Source: a virus
IMG/VR virus record: IMGVR_UViG_3300047356_000921
Location: 1-57,017 of that record
DNA length: 57,017 nt
Strand: one strand, 5' to 3'
Shown in pieces: positions 13,942-22,522 of this stretch. The position numbers and the translations under genes were made by a program. Under the pieces are notes generated by a model that searched no databases, was not told where the DNA came from, and saw nothing but the letters and a program-made list of their open reading frames with translations. The first letter of the stretch is position 1. Each line of letters begins with the position of its first letter.

Positions 13942-15105
13942 ATGATAAAGACGAAAGTCAACAAGAAACAAGCCATTCGAGCATTTGTTTCAAAATTCAA
14001 AACTCAATTTGATATGAAGGATGATGCTATTGATCTACGGACAATGGCTGATAACTATGACAACGGTATTATTCCGTTAGAGGATATTCATCAAGCAATT
14101 CTAACAGTACTAGGTCCTAACTTTGAACCACAGGCGTTTGATTACGATCCGAGTGACGGAGTAGAAATTGTAATGGGCAACGGAACAGCCCGAAATCCAA
14201 AATTCACATACATTGATTGGAGCCAGGCATATCTTTGGCCTATCTTCCAACGTGATGTAGCACCAAATCACACTAGCAAAATTTATTCAGATTTTGATCC
14301 TACATGTGTAATTGTACCTTGTGCAATTAAATTTACAATTAAAGGCAAAGAATATTATTGTATCTGGGACGGACACCATACTATCCAAGTATGCCGCTTA
14401 AAAGGATATAATAAGTTTCCTGTATGGTTTATTGATACAGATATTATTGAAGACGATGCTATTGCAAAAGCAGGGTTTGATCCTAAAACAGAACGAATTG
14501 AATACGGTTGTTGGCTTGCAGGGCACAACATGATCCGTATTAACTCTAAGAACAAGCGTAAACTTTCTCCGTATGATGAGTTTATGATCAAACTAGAAAC
14601 TCGTGATGCAGACGCTGTTGCTATGATGAACATTTTACGCAAAAGCAACTGTACGCCTAAGCGTCATGCAACTATGGCAGGTGCGTTTACACAGATTAAA
14701 AGTGGGCAAGAGTGTTTTGAACTTGCTGACACATATGGCAACAAAGGACAGTATTGGGATCGTGCATTAAACTTCCATCGCACAGTATGGCCTAAGGCTC
14801 CGCTAGAGTTGGAGGTGTTTCGTCCGTTAAGTATCTTGTATCACAAAGCGGCAACACAAGGACTTGCATTAGATGCTAACTTTGATAAAGAGCTAGAATC
14901 ATTGTTAGTTGATACATACGGCGATCCAACAACTGTACAAGAAACTATCAAGGAAAGCTACTGGGATGCCTACTACAATAGCAAAGGCACAGGCCGTCCT
15001 GCAGAACACGACAAGACTCGTGTTGTTGACGGGTTAGTTAACTTGTACAATCAAAAAGTTAATCGTGCTACACTTCCGCCGGCAGACTATGTTTGGAAAG
15101 TATAA
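13942..15105 (+). CDS. ParB/sulfiredoxin-like domain protein
   Basis: A 387-residue protein. Residues about 90-170 contain a ParB/Srx-type fold: after I-V-P-C, YYCIWDGHHTIQVCRLKGY and then PVWFID correspond to the G-x-H-R-x-x-A and pV segments of ParB-like nucleases or NTPases. The Arg after the His is replaced by Thr. The rest is mixed alpha/beta with KRHATMAGAFTQI and no second known domain. ParB-like proteins in phages act in DNA modification, nicking or partition; which applies here cannot be told. It has its own early promoter. Confidence 0.7.
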   Translation: MIKTKVNKKQAIRAFVSKFKTQFDMKDDAIDLRTMADNYDNGIIPLEDIHQAILTVLGPNFEPQAFDYDPSDGVEIVMGNGTARNPKFTYIDWSQAYLWPIFQRDVAPNHTSKIYSDFDPTCVIVPCAIKFTIKGKEYYCIWDGHHTIQVCRLKGYNKFPVWFIDTDIIEDDAIAKAGFDPKTERIEYGCWLAGHNMIRINSKNKRKLSPYDEFMIKLETRDADAVAMMNILRKSNCTPKRHATMAGAFTQIKSGQECFELADTYGNKGQYWDRALNFHRTVWPKAPLELEVFRPLSILYHKAATQGLALDANFDKELESLLVDTYGDPTTVQETIKESYWDAYYNSKGTGRPAEHDKTRVVDGLVNLYNQKVNRATLPPADYVWKV

Positions 15106-15494
15106 TGCATTTACTATACATCTTCCAAGATCCGCTTGGCGCAGATGATAGCAAAGCAGGTAAAACAAGTCACCCAGATGTACGTTTGGGTGTCTATCAA
15201 AACAGTTACTCTGCTCGCAGTCATTTAGCACAATTTGACTATGCGTTTTATGGTTCAAAGAAAGCTGTGGATAACTTAGAAAAAGCAATCAAAACAGACT
15301 TTGACTGGGATATTGAACAAGACGGACGAGGCTTTTCGGAATGGATCGGGCATCATACTAGTGCGCAAGTACTTGAAAAAGTTGAGGATATCATTGATGG
15401 ATATCGTTCTAAAGTAACTAAAGTACCAGATGAGTTCTTACCGTTAAACATCAATAACTTACAAGCATTTAAAGAATGGTTGACAAATCAGTAG
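15105..15494 (+). CDS. Possible GIY-YIG/T5orf172-like protein
   Basis: 129 residues. The ATG overlaps the previous stop (TAATG). The N-terminus LLYIF... then AGKTSHPDVRLGVYQNSY resembles the VYI...KIGkT.....R...Y pattern of GIY-YIG-type T5orf172 domains, with a later NLEKAIK where the catalytic Glu would be. The first Tyr of GIY is degenerate, so activity is doubtful. The 3' end carries the -35 box of the next promoter. Confidence 0.6.
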   Translation: MHLLYIFQDPLGADDSKAGKTSHPDVRLGVYQNSYSARSHLAQFDYAFYGSKKAVDNLEKAIKTDFDWDIEQDGRGFSEWIGHHTSAQVLEKVEDIIDGYRSKVTKVPDEFLPLNINNLQAFKEWLTNQ

Positions 15495-15507
15495 TAGATG
15501 CTATAAT
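15480..15507 (+). promoter_or_regulatory. Sigma70-type early promoter, near consensus
   Basis: TTGACA (15480-15485), 16 bp, TATAAT (15502-15507). It probably drives the long run of small genes from 15543. Confidence 0.8.
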
Positions 15508-15542
15508 AGTTATAATAATTAGGCAAATGAGAGGCACAGAAT

Positions 15543-16283
15543 ATGACAACAACAATTTATAATCCAATTGGTTGGGCAAATAGAGTAAACAAGGATATAG
15601 TTCCTTTGAAAACAGTATCTACACAAGAAGCACTTGCAGTGGCTTGCGCCGCACAACGTATCAATGGTGGCTACATCAAGGACACCAGACGCTTTTCAGA
15701 GCCCGATAATAAAACACAATTTAGTAACAAAGACATTGTAAAGTTTGCATATCACGGTGACCCTGATTACTTGCCTATGGACTATGTGGCTCCTATTCCA
15801 ACAGAAGAGGACTATGAGCAAGTTGCTGAAATACAAAAGTGGATGCGTCGATATGTAATGCTAGGACTTGCTGACTTAGACGGCTTCAAACGTGATATGA
15901 TTAACAGCGTATCAGCAGATGTTGTGCCAGTAAACAACCTAGGCCGTGTTGCGTTTATACCTGAGTTTGTAAAACGTGATCAGCATGAAACAGGACTTAC
16001 AAAAGAGATTCGTGTAGAGTATCGTGACAGTCAATACCTAGGCAAAGAGAAAGATGTTGTTGAAGGTGTTATTAAGATACTAGACAAGCGTTACAGCACA
16101 CAGTGGGAGAGCTATAACTACACAGCAGTTATGGACGGCAACCTTTTGTCGTTTATGAACAAGTTCGAACACGAAGTAGGTACTATGAAACGTATCAAAG
16201 CAAAAGTAAAAGCACAAGGCAAGAATAAACTGTTTAGTGCAAACGAAACACGTCTTAACTACGTAAAACTATATAAGGTGTAA
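15543..16283 (+). CDS. Hypothetical protein, 246 residues
   Basis: Soluble protein with no membrane segments, preceded by GAGG. It is basic near the C-terminus (KRIKAKVKAQGKNK), which suggests nucleic-acid binding. It is the first gene after a strong early promoter and is followed at two bases by a SWIM zinc-finger gene. No family recognised. Confidence 0.75.
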   Translation: MTTTIYNPIGWANRVNKDIVPLKTVSTQEALAVACAAQRINGGYIKDTRRFSEPDNKTQFSNKDIVKFAYHGDPDYLPMDYVAPIPTEEDYEQVAEIQKWMRRYVMLGLADLDGFKRDMINSVSADVVPVNNLGRVAFIPEFVKRDQHETGLTKEIRVEYRDSQYLGKEKDVVEGVIKILDKRYSTQWESYNYTAVMDGNLLSFMNKFEHEVGTMKRIKAKVKAQGKNKLFSANETRLNYVKLYKV

Positions 16284-16284
16284 C

Positions 16285-16533
16285 ATGGCTAAGTTCAAAC
16301 AATCATATTTCAAACCTGACTTTGACTTTGCACGTGATCTATTTGAAGGTCTAACGTGGAAAGAACCTAACTCAAAAGGCACAGGTACATATGACATCAC
16401 ACTAGAGCCTAAAGGCTTTACTTGTGACTGTCCCGGCTTTACCTTTCGTGGTAAATGTAAACACACCTTAAACGTAAACAATCGAATCAAGGAGGCTGTA
16501 CATGGCCAAGTCCCCGAATACTACACCCTTTAA
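16285..16533 (+). CDS. SWIM zinc-finger protein
   Basis: 82 residues with one SWIM motif: CDCPGFTFRGKCKHTLNV, i.e. C-x-C-x(8)-C-x-H, preceded by the usual beta strand (TYDITLEPKGF). SWIM fingers bind DNA or proteins in recombination (Shu2/SWI2) and transposase-type proteins. Here it stands alone. The gene overlaps the next by 32 bases. Confidence 0.8.
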   Translation: MAKFKQSYFKPDFDFARDLFEGLTWKEPNSKGTGTYDITLEPKGFTCDCPGFTFRGKCKHTLNVNNRIKEAVHGQVPEYYTL

Positions 16534-16744
16534 TGGCATTAGTGCTAGTTTCACATATTCATATCCAGATTGGAATAATAGTTTTGCAAATGCATTGTTT
16601 AATGCGGCAGACAAAGAACGTAATGAAGCCGTTCAGAATGAACTAGCATGGCTTGACTATGTTGAAGATGAATTCATATCAGAAATGACTGAATATCCAG
16701 AAGCAGAACAAATTATAAAAAATATTCTTGATAAAGGAGTGTAA
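16502..16744 (+). CDS. Hypothetical protein, 80 residues
   Basis: Has AAGGAGG before ATG 16502. Two aromatic-rich segments (ASFTYSYPDWNNSF) precede an acidic helical C-terminus. No family recognised; part of the translationally coupled small-gene run. Confidence 0.65.
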   Translation: MAKSPNTTPFNGISASFTYSYPDWNNSFANALFNAADKERNEAVQNELAWLDYVEDEFISEMTEYPEAEQIIKNILDKGV

Positions 16745-16745
16745 T

Positions 16746-16964
16746 ATGGAATTGTTCACAGCAAATACAGGCTGGTTGTTATTTACATATATTGTAGGAA
16801 CAGGAGCAGGACTATACATGGGATACCGGTGGCAGTTACATAATGTTGCTGAATCAGTTATCGACAGTTTAATTGAACAAAAGTATCTTAAAACTCGTGG
16901 GGTTGGACAGAATGTTGAAATCCTAAAGCACACGGAATGGTGCGATGATCAAAATTCAAAATAA
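16746..16964 (+). CDS. Small membrane protein, 72 residues
   Basis: ATG 16746 is chosen: it lies one base after the upstream stop and gives a protein with one transmembrane helix (about 9-28, GWLLFTYIVGTGAGLYMGY) and a charged cytoplasmic tail. It overlaps tilS by 20 bases. Confidence 0.65.
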   Translation: MELFTANTGWLLFTYIVGTGAGLYMGYRWQLHNVAESVIDSLIEQKYLKTRGVGQNVEILKHTEWCDDQNSK

Positions 16965-17550
16965 ACTTCCTCGCGAAATTTATCTTGCATGTTCAGGCGG
17001 TATTGATAGTATGGCCGCACTTGACTTCTTAAGTAATAATCACGATGTTACAGTTTGCTTTTTTGATCATGAAACTGGTCATAGTAGAGAAGCATTAGAA
17101 TTTGTTAGTAAACAAACAAAAAGATACAACTGTGGATTCATATACGGCAAAATAAATCGTAAAAAGCATAATAGAGAAAGCCAAGAAGAATTTTGGCGGG
17201 CAGAACGATACAAGTTCTTTCACAGTATTAATGCTCCTGTTGTAACAGCACATCATTTAGACGATTGTGTCGAAACTTGGGTATGGTCAAGTATGCACGG
17301 CACCGGCAAAATTATTCCTTATGCTAATAAAAATGTTATTCGTCCGTTCCGTCTAAACAAAAAACGAGAATTAGAGCTTTGGGCAAATTTACACGGAGTT
17401 GAATATATTGAGGATGACAGCAACGCTGATACGTGTTATACTCGTAACTATATTAGACATGAGATGATGCCAAACGTACTCAGGGTAAATCCTGGGATTC
17501 ATAAGACTATTGCTAAGAAGGTAAAAGATGAAAGTTGGATTAAGCCTTAG
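16945..17550 (+). CDS. tilS: TilS, tRNA(Ile2)-lysidine synthetase, minimal form
   Basis: TilS adds lysine to C34 of tRNA-Ile(CAU), changing its charging from Met to Ile and its reading to AUA. The PP-loop ATPase motif SGGIDS (17-22) is present, then AHHLDDCVETW, VIRPF and the TilS-specific stretch EDDSNADTCYTRNYIRHEMM. At 201 residues it has only the catalytic N-terminal domain; E. coli TilS is more than twice as long, with extra tRNA-binding domains. No tRNA-Ile(CAU) is seen in this window, so the substrate would be the host's or one coded elsewhere. AUA codons are common in these genes, which gives a motive. Confidence 0.9.
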   Translation: MIKIQNKLPREIYLACSGGIDSMAALDFLSNNHDVTVCFFDHETGHSREALEFVSKQTKRYNCGFIYGKINRKKHNRESQEEFWRAERYKFFHSINAPVVTAHHLDDCVETWVWSSMHGTGKIIPYANKNVIRPFRLNKKRELELWANLHGVEYIEDDSNADTCYTRNYIRHEMMPNVLRVNPGIHKTIAKKVKDESWIKP

Positions 17551-17926
17551 TCGCTGTATGCGAGATATCGTAGAAGCACGGGTAGACTACGATGATGTAC
17601 TAGTAATTATTGCTCGCACAGACTTTGATCCGCACGATGATGCACATTGGGGAGCAATCTGGGACGGATATCGCTACGGTGGAATGAGCAATGCCGAGTG
17701 GGCAGAAGCGGAGCCTAATGCAACAGACGAAGAAGCAAGCGAAATTTATCGCAACGTAGCTATTCGATTGTACGAAGGCGGCAAGTTTCATCAGCCGCGA
17801 CAGTTTGGAGCTCATCCTCCGCGGATGCCCTACTATTGGTTGGAATGTGTTGTGCCTGAAGAAGAACATAATCCCGCACAACAGAAAGCGTGGGATAACT
17901 ATAAGATGATTACAGGACTATCTTAA
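17528..17926 (+). CDS. Hypothetical protein, 132 residues
   Basis: Overlaps tilS by 23 bases. It begins MKVGLSLSRCMRDIVEAR, followed by VLVIIARTDFDPHDD, and is rich in His, Trp and Asp. The conserved-looking first third resembles small proteins seen in other T4-like marine phages. Function unknown. Confidence 0.7.
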   Translation: MKVGLSLSRCMRDIVEARVDYDDVLVIIARTDFDPHDDAHWGAIWDGYRYGGMSNAEWAEAEPNATDEEASEIYRNVAIRLYEGGKFHQPRQFGAHPPRMPYYWLECVVPEEEHNPAQQKAWDNYKMITGLS

Positions 17927-18249
17927 TGAGTGAAGAAGATAAAAAGCGTAGCAAGGCACTAGACGGTCTCGCTGACCTCTCACAAGAGATGGAAAAGTCT
18001 CGCAAGATTTACGAGCACGATAATGACACTTGGTGGAACGGCTTAACTGAACAAGAACGTGAAGATGCGTTCTATGCTGTTGTGAAGCGTATTCATCAAG
18101 CCGAACTGAAAGATAAAGGCTCTTATCGTTATGCATTATATGATGTATTTGGATTCGACCCTGGTATGTACATGAAAGGTATGGATTGCGGTTATATGGC
18201 AATTCACAATGCTATTGTTAATGGTGAAGAAGATGACACTACCAATTGA
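17926..18249 (+). CDS. Hypothetical protein, 107 residues
   Basis: Starts on the last base of the previous gene (TAATG). Charged helical N-terminus (EEDKKRSKALDGLADLSQEM), then an aromatic region with GLTEQEREDAFYAVVKR. Soluble; no family recognised. Confidence 0.65.
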   Translation: MSEEDKKRSKALDGLADLSQEMEKSRKIYEHDNDTWWNGLTEQEREDAFYAVVKRIHQAELKDKGSYRYALYDVFGFDPGMYMKGMDCGYMAIHNAIVNGEEDDTTN

Positions 18250-18439
18250 AAGAACAAATGCAGTTCTAAATGTAGAACAATTTCTAATGGATCTAAGTAA
18301 TCCAAGGAAGACACCGCGAGTACCCAGTGAAGTTCGCAAACAAGCACGTAACCTACTCAGGCACTATCCTCGCAAGTTTGACATGATGGATCCTGCGGAA
18401 AGTTTTGAACCTATCAAGGAATGGTCATATGAAAGTTAA
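18233..18439 (+). CDS. BPSL0761-like small protein
   Basis: ATG 18233 is chosen over 18209, which lies deeper in the upstream gene. The 68-residue protein follows a pattern known from BPSL0761-family proteins: T-x-P-x-E-R-T-x-A-(V/L), a central PSEVRKQARNLLRHYP and a short tail. The family is small, helical and without known function. Confidence 0.65.
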   Translation: MTLPIERTNAVLNVEQFLMDLSNPRKTPRVPSEVRKQARNLLRHYPRKFDMMDPAESFEPIKEWSYES

Positions 18440-18857
18440 TATCGAAGAATACACAGACAACGGTGAAGATCAAAAAGTAGAAGTGCATATTGATCCTTGG
18501 GACACTTGGAGTATGGATCATACCCTTGCTCCTATTATCTTGCCTATGCTGATTCAACTTAAAAAAGAAACGCACGGTGCTCCTTGTGTTGACCTAGAGG
18601 ATGTTCCAGAAGAGTTGCATCCTACTAATACAGAAGAATGGCAAAAGTTGTACAACGAAGGCGGCGAGACTGACGATAAGTTCTTTAAACGTTGGGATTG
18701 GGTCTTGGACGAAATGATCTATGCTTTTGACTGTAAAGCAAACAAAGATGATGTGATTATGCGATTTGAAGATCGAGAAGAAATACAAAAAGAACAAGAC
18801 CGCATTTCGAACGGGTTCCTACTTTTTGGCAAATATTATGAAAACTTATGGGATTAG
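18429..18857 (+). CDS. Hypothetical protein, 142 residues
   Basis: ATG 18429 overlaps the previous gene by 11 bases. Acidic, with IDPWDTWSMDHTLAPIILPM and KRWDWVLDEMIYAF. This segment is like other small T4-like phage proteins, but no function is recognised. Confidence 0.7.
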   Translation: MKVNIEEYTDNGEDQKVEVHIDPWDTWSMDHTLAPIILPMLIQLKKETHGAPCVDLEDVPEELHPTNTEEWQKLYNEGGETDDKFFKRWDWVLDEMIYAFDCKANKDDVIMRFEDREEIQKEQDRISNGFLLFGKYYENLWD

Positions 18858-18859
18858 AA

Positions 18860-19297
18860 ATGAATATACAACACGAGAATTTATTTGACATTGAAAAGGT
18901 GACAGCTCACTACACTGAAAAAGACGGTGAGCCTGTACACTATGTTTGCACTACAGACTTGAATGCAAGTGATGTGCCTGTAGACGTTTACTATAGAGCT
19001 ACACCTCATCCTCAGTTTGGCAATCGTTACTTTGGTTTATACCACGATCATGTGCGCGGACACATGATGATTACAAACGCTGATATCGTAGAGTCACTTG
19101 AGTTCGGTATGATCGAAGTAGAAGGTAAGTATTATTATAGTCAATCACACCATGATTATAAAGTTGTAGGTGATAAAATGATTGACGGTGGAAGAGCATA
19201 TATTAAAAGTAGTGGTGGTGCCGTTGCAATGCGTATCAAAGACGGCAAATTTTATATCAAAGAGTTGGAGGATATGATAGAACATTATGAAAAATAA
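18860..19297 (+). CDS. Hypothetical protein, 145 residues
   Basis: ATG 18860 is favoured because GGGA is correctly spaced; an ATG at 18848 overlaps the previous stop and is the alternative. Mixed alpha/beta soluble protein with paired aromatic strands (YYRATPHPQFGNRYFGLYHD). No family recognised. Confidence 0.65.
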   Translation: MNIQHENLFDIEKVTAHYTEKDGEPVHYVCTTDLNASDVPVDVYYRATPHPQFGNRYFGLYHDHVRGHMMITNADIVESLEFGMIEVEGKYYYSQSHHDYKVVGDKMIDGGRAYIKSSGGAVAMRIKDGKFYIKELEDMIEHYEK

Positions 19298-19499
19298 AAA
19301 AGTTACTTTCGAAGAAACCCTCGACGACGATGATTGGGGTTTAATTATTGACTCAAACGGTAAACTAAAAGGATTGTTTATACCTGACGGCGCAGACGAA
19401 GATGATGTGCCTGAAAGTATTGTTGATCTCTGTGTTGCAGTGTTTGGAATTGATCCGTCAGAATTTGATGAAGACGAAGGACCTAGAGTGTATCACTAA
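19287..19499 (+). CDS. Hypothetical acidic protein, 70 residues
   Basis: Overlaps the previous gene by 11 bases. Contains DDDDWGLIIDSNGKLKGLFI and ends DEDEGPRVYH. Acidic, no membrane segment, function unknown. Confidence 0.65.
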   Translation: MKNKKVTFEETLDDDDWGLIIDSNGKLKGLFIPDGADEDDVPESIVDLCVAVFGIDPSEFDEDEGPRVYH

Positions 19500-19735
19500 T
19501 GCAACCTATAGAAATTTTTGAATATAAAAAACGTTGGCAACGTAAAGGTGCTCACAGTGTAAGACTACACAGTGACCTAAGACGCCAAGGTAAAGAATAT
19601 TGTAAAGTGCAAATGATGCCTCAACAATGGGACATATCAGAATATACTAACGTATATGAAGACACATTTCATTTTGAATACAAACAGGACGCAGATGCAT
19701 TTTCTCGTCAATGGCCGGAGTACATAAATCAATGA
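19499..19735 (+). CDS. Hypothetical protein, 78 residues
   Basis: Coupled by TAATG to the gene before. Basic first half (KKRWQRKGAHSVRLHSDLRR), aromatic second half. Possibly nucleic-acid binding by charge only. Confidence 0.6.
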   Translation: MQPIEIFEYKKRWQRKGAHSVRLHSDLRRQGKEYCKVQMMPQQWDISEYTNVYEDTFHFEYKQDADAFSRQWPEYINQ

Positions 19736-19929
19736 AGTGGGTATTAGTATTAATTTTCATTACTAACGGAGAATCAAACTCAGATTATATTGGAGAGTTT
19801 GATTCTATGTATGACTGCTTTTATGCAAGAGAAGACCTTGCAAGACAAACAGGTTCCGATCGAACTGGATATTTTTTACCCGGAATGCAAGGAATATGCA
19901 TAGCAACACAACAAGAGGAGTTGAAGTGA
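19732..19929 (+). CDS. Hypothetical exported protein, 65 residues
   Basis: ATG 19732 overlaps the upstream stop (ATGA). Short hydrophobic N-terminus (MKWVLVLIFITNG), then SMYDCFYAREDLA and a late Cys. The layout is the same as the protein at 6460-6678, with two Cys that could pair in the periplasm. Confidence 0.6.
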   Translation: MKWVLVLIFITNGESNSDYIGEFDSMYDCFYAREDLARQTGSDRTGYFLPGMQGICIATQQEELK

Positions 19930-19930
19930 G

Positions 19931-20182
19931 TTGGAACAAGAAGCGAAACTTATTCTTATTACAGACTTTATTGAACAAAAGTTACGTAAAGAACAAGAAC
20001 TTGATTTCTATCTAAAAGAATTAGAAGAACTACAACGTAAGATTGGTTGGTTACGTAGAGAAGTTGATCTTACAAATACAATTATTAGTATGATAAAAAC
20101 AGAAACTGTATACGACATAAAAGAAGAAATGATTGCCAATAATGAAAACAGGGTAATTAAATTACCCGAGGATAATAAATGA
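19931..20182 (+). CDS. Hypothetical coiled-coil protein, 83 residues
   Basis: TTG start at 19931 with GAGGAG upstream. Almost wholly charged helix (QKLRKEQELDFYLKELEELQ) with Leu/Ile heptads. No family recognised. Confidence 0.6.
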   Translation: MEQEAKLILITDFIEQKLRKEQELDFYLKELEELQRKIGWLRREVDLTNTIISMIKTETVYDIKEEMIANNENRVIKLPEDNK

Positions 20183-20421
20183 GCGATATGTTTGAAATAA
20201 CAAACGAAGCAATAGCAAATTTAGTTATGCTTGCTAAAGAAGGTGAAACAATGGATCCTATTGATTGGGGCGATTTAAACATCTCAGAAGACCAAGCATA
20301 CGTAATGATGGCAGCCCATGTTTTAGAAATGGAAAGAAATCACTTGACAGATGGCGCAATTATTGTTAAACTATTAGTAGAGAACTTTGTATTAAACCTT
20401 AAACTGTTAGGAAAAAAATGA
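20179..20421 (+). CDS. Hypothetical protein, 80 residues
   Basis: ATGA overlap with the previous gene. Helical, acidic; IDWGDLNISEDQAYVMMA in the middle. No family recognised. Confidence 0.65.
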   Translation: MSDMFEITNEAIANLVMLAKEGETMDPIDWGDLNISEDQAYVMMAAHVLEMERNHLTDGAIIVKLLVENFVLNLKLLGKK

Positions 20422-20648
20422 ATATAATATATGAAAAAACAGCAATGCTAACTAACACACGTAGTGAAGTTGCAGTTGAAGCTGAAGTTGATAATATACA
20501 AGAACACAAATCACTAGATGCATTTATTGCAACTAATAAGATTCATATGCGTTGGAACGGGAAAGTATATGTGGGCAACGCACACGGCATGGAGTTTACT
20601 ACGGCTGGACCAACTCAACGTGTAATTAACAAACAACGAGGTTTTTAA
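20418..20648 (+). CDS. Hypothetical protein, 76 residues
   Basis: ATGA overlap. Contains a compact beta stretch (HMRWNGKVYVGNAHGMEFTT). Soluble, function unknown. Confidence 0.65.
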   Translation: MNIIYEKTAMLTNTRSEVAVEAEVDNIQEHKSLDAFIATNKIHMRWNGKVYVGNAHGMEFTTAGPTQRVINKQRGF

Positions 20649-20650
20649 TC

Positions 20651-21370
20651 TTGAAGGTATATTACACTAACGATGAAGCAGTATTGCAAGACAGTGTCAA
20701 TGTCAAGCAAGATATGTCTATGGCATATCTACCGCCAGAGTTGTTAGGTAAACATATACCAGAAAAGATGAAACTAAGTGACTATGTACAATGTCCAGCG
20801 TTTACTGGCACTATTAGAAATACATATGCACTTAGATTTCCTTTTGATTTTACACTTAAGATAAACACACAAACTTGGAATATAGAATCAAATCGACCTG
20901 AGTTTGTAAAAACATATCTTACTCCACCTTACGATAATAGCGGAGTGTTACAGTTACACTTAGGAACATTATTTTTTGCAGACAAGTCGTGTGTAGCAGA
21001 GCAAGTACATCCTTATCTACACAGTAATAGCTTAACACAAAACGCAAACGTATTACAAGGTCAATTTGATATAGGAAAATGGTTTAGACCAATAAATCTT
21101 GCATTTCGTATCAACTCTACAGATAAAGAAGTTGTTATTGATTTTAATCGAGGTGATGTGTACAGTTATTTAAGACTTCATACTAACGAAAAAGTAAACA
21201 TGTATGAGTTTGAAAACACACCAGATATAAACACAATAATGGCTCGTTGCGTAAGTTTTAAAAATGCAAAAACACAACCTCTAAAACAAATGTATGATAG
21301 TTTCTTAAGAAAAAAGTACAATAAGAAATTATTAAAATTAATCCAACAAAATAAAATAGGAGAAATATAA
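20651..21370 (+). CDS. Hypothetical protein, 239 residues
   Basis: TTG start at 20651, two bases after the previous stop. Beta-rich core ([34 protein letters not shown]) and a basic C-terminal helix ([15 protein letters not shown]). Similar proteins are found in T4-like cyanophages, as far as can be recalled; no function is known. The stop is followed at once by clpP. Confidence 0.7.
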   Translation: MKVYYTNDEAVLQDSVNVKQDMSMAYLPPELLGKHIPEKMKLSDYVQCPAFTGTIRNTYALRFPFDFTLKINTQTWNIESNRPEFVKTYLTPPYDNSGVLQLHLGTLFFADKSCVAEQVHPYLHSNSLTQNANVLQGQFDIGKWFRPINLAFRINSTDKEVVIDFNRGDVYSYLRLHTNEKVNMYEFENTPDINTIMARCVSFKNAKTQPLKQMYDSFLRKKYNKKLLKLIQQNKIGEI

Positions 21371-21987
21371 TGCCTTTAATTCCAATGGTAGTAGAACAGG
21401 AGAGTCGAGGCGAACGCTCTTGGGACATTTATAGTCGTCTAATGAAGGACCGCATTATTATGCTTAATGGTCCAGTTGAAGATGTAATGGCTAATGTAGT
21501 CGTTGCACAAATGCTTTATTTGGAGAGTGAAAATCCTGACAAGGATATTAACTTATATATTAATTCACCTGGTGGGCAAGTAACAGCCGGACTTGCGATC
21601 TATGATACAATGCAATACATCAAATGTGATGTTAAAACTATTGTAATGGGTCAAGCATGTTCAATGGGTTCGTTCCTAGCACAAGCAGGTACAGCAGGTA
21701 AGCGTATTGTACTGCCCGAAAGTCGTACAATGATTCATAGAGTAAGTTCAGGCACACCAGGTACAAGTGGTAGTGTACATATTCAAGAACTACAAATTGA
21801 AGACATCAATCGACATTATGAAGAGTCACAAAAAATTAACAAGCGTCTTACAGAATTGTATGTCAAACACAATACCGCAGGTAAGTCCTATGAAGAACTG
21901 TTTGAAACAATGAAGTTTGATACTTTCTTGACAGCGCAAGAAGCAGTAGAAAATGGACTTGCTGATAAAGTAGTAGAGAAAAGATAA
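21370..21987 (+). CDS. clpP: ClpP-like serine protease
   Basis: 205 residues, the usual length of ClpP, the proteolytic ring that works with ClpX/ClpA. The catalytic triad is S98 ([14 protein letters not shown]), H123 (RTMIHRV) and D184 ([18 protein letters not shown]). The [18 protein letters not shown] segment is typical. GGAG precedes the start. No Clp ATPase gene is nearby, so it may join host ClpX or assemble with host ClpP. Phage ClpP also occurs as a head-maturation protease, but capsid genes are absent around it and the sequence is close to housekeeping ClpP. Confidence 0.92.
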   Translation: MPLIPMVVEQESRGERSWDIYSRLMKDRIIMLNGPVEDVMANVVVAQMLYLESENPDKDINLYINSPGGQVTAGLAIYDTMQYIKCDVKTIVMGQACSMGSFLAQAGTAGKRIVLPESRTMIHRVSSGTPGTSGSVHIQELQIEDINRHYEESQKINKRLTELYVKHNTAGKSYEELFETMKFDTFLTAQEAVENGLADKVVEKR

Positions 21988-22178
21988 TGGAAGTAGCAAG
22001 TAAAGATCCAGGCAAGTTTCACTTTTATGTGAGTCTTGTAAAAAGTGCAGTACGTATAGCCGCAGGTATTGCATTAATGATAGGCGGCTGGTACCTTGAA
22101 GAGTGGGGTACATGGATTATGGCAAGTGGCGGATTATTAATTGCCGCAGAAGTTTTAGGTATTGTGGAGGAACTATGA
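21987..22178 (+). CDS. Small membrane protein, 63 residues
   Basis: Starts on the last base of clpP. Two hydrophobic helices (about 17-35 and 42-60; GIALMIGGWYLEEWG, ASGGLLIAAEVLGIV), a likely hairpin in the inner membrane. Overlaps the next gene by ATGA. Confidence 0.65.
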   Translation: MEVASKDPGKFHFYVSLVKSAVRIAAGIALMIGGWYLEEWGTWIMASGGLLIAAEVLGIVEEL

Positions 22179-22504
22179 ACCAAGTTGCAGATAAAGTTGC
22201 CGACCTTAAAGGCATTCCTACTAGAAACGAACTGTTAAAGTTGTTAAAAGAAAACGTGGTGGAAGTTACGTTTACCAAATTAAATGGCGATGAGCGTATA
22301 ATGCCCTGTACGCTTGTCGAATCGTACCTTCCGCCCGCTCGCAAAGACGATGCAATTACTCAAAAGAAAGTTCGAGAGATATCTGATGCTGTTGTTGCAG
22401 TATGGGCTATCGAGTCTAAAGGTTTTCGTAGTTTCCGTTATGATAGAGTCAAAAAAGTTACAGTGTTAGATAACTTTTCAGTTGACAATAATACAAAAAC
22501 GTAG
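22175..22504 (+). CDS. DUF2693-like SH3-fold protein
   Basis: ATG 22175 has GGAGG and is preferred to an in-frame ATG at 22103. Residues 28-95 fit the DUF2693/WYL-like small beta-barrel seen in T4-like phages: VEVTFTKLNGDERIMPCTLV, then VVAVWAIESKGFRSFRYDRV. It may bind nucleic acid. It ends at the promoter of the tRNA cluster. Confidence 0.75.
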   Translation: MNQVADKVADLKGIPTRNELLKLLKENVVEVTFTKLNGDERIMPCTLVESYLPPARKDDAITQKKVREISDAVVAVWAIESKGFRSFRYDRVKKVTVLDNFSVDNNTKT

Positions 22505-22510
22505 TAGTAT
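22482..22510 (+). promoter_or_regulatory. Sigma70-type promoter of the first tRNA group
   Basis: TTGACA (22482-22487), 17 bp, TAGTAT (22505-22510), 12 bp before tRNA-Ser. Confidence 0.75.
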
Positions 22511-22522
22511 AAGTAATAAGCT

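Noticed and set aside
21370-21987. ClpP as prohead protease
   Set aside because: It lies among small early-type genes, not beside portal or capsid genes, and is of housekeeping ClpP length and sequence.
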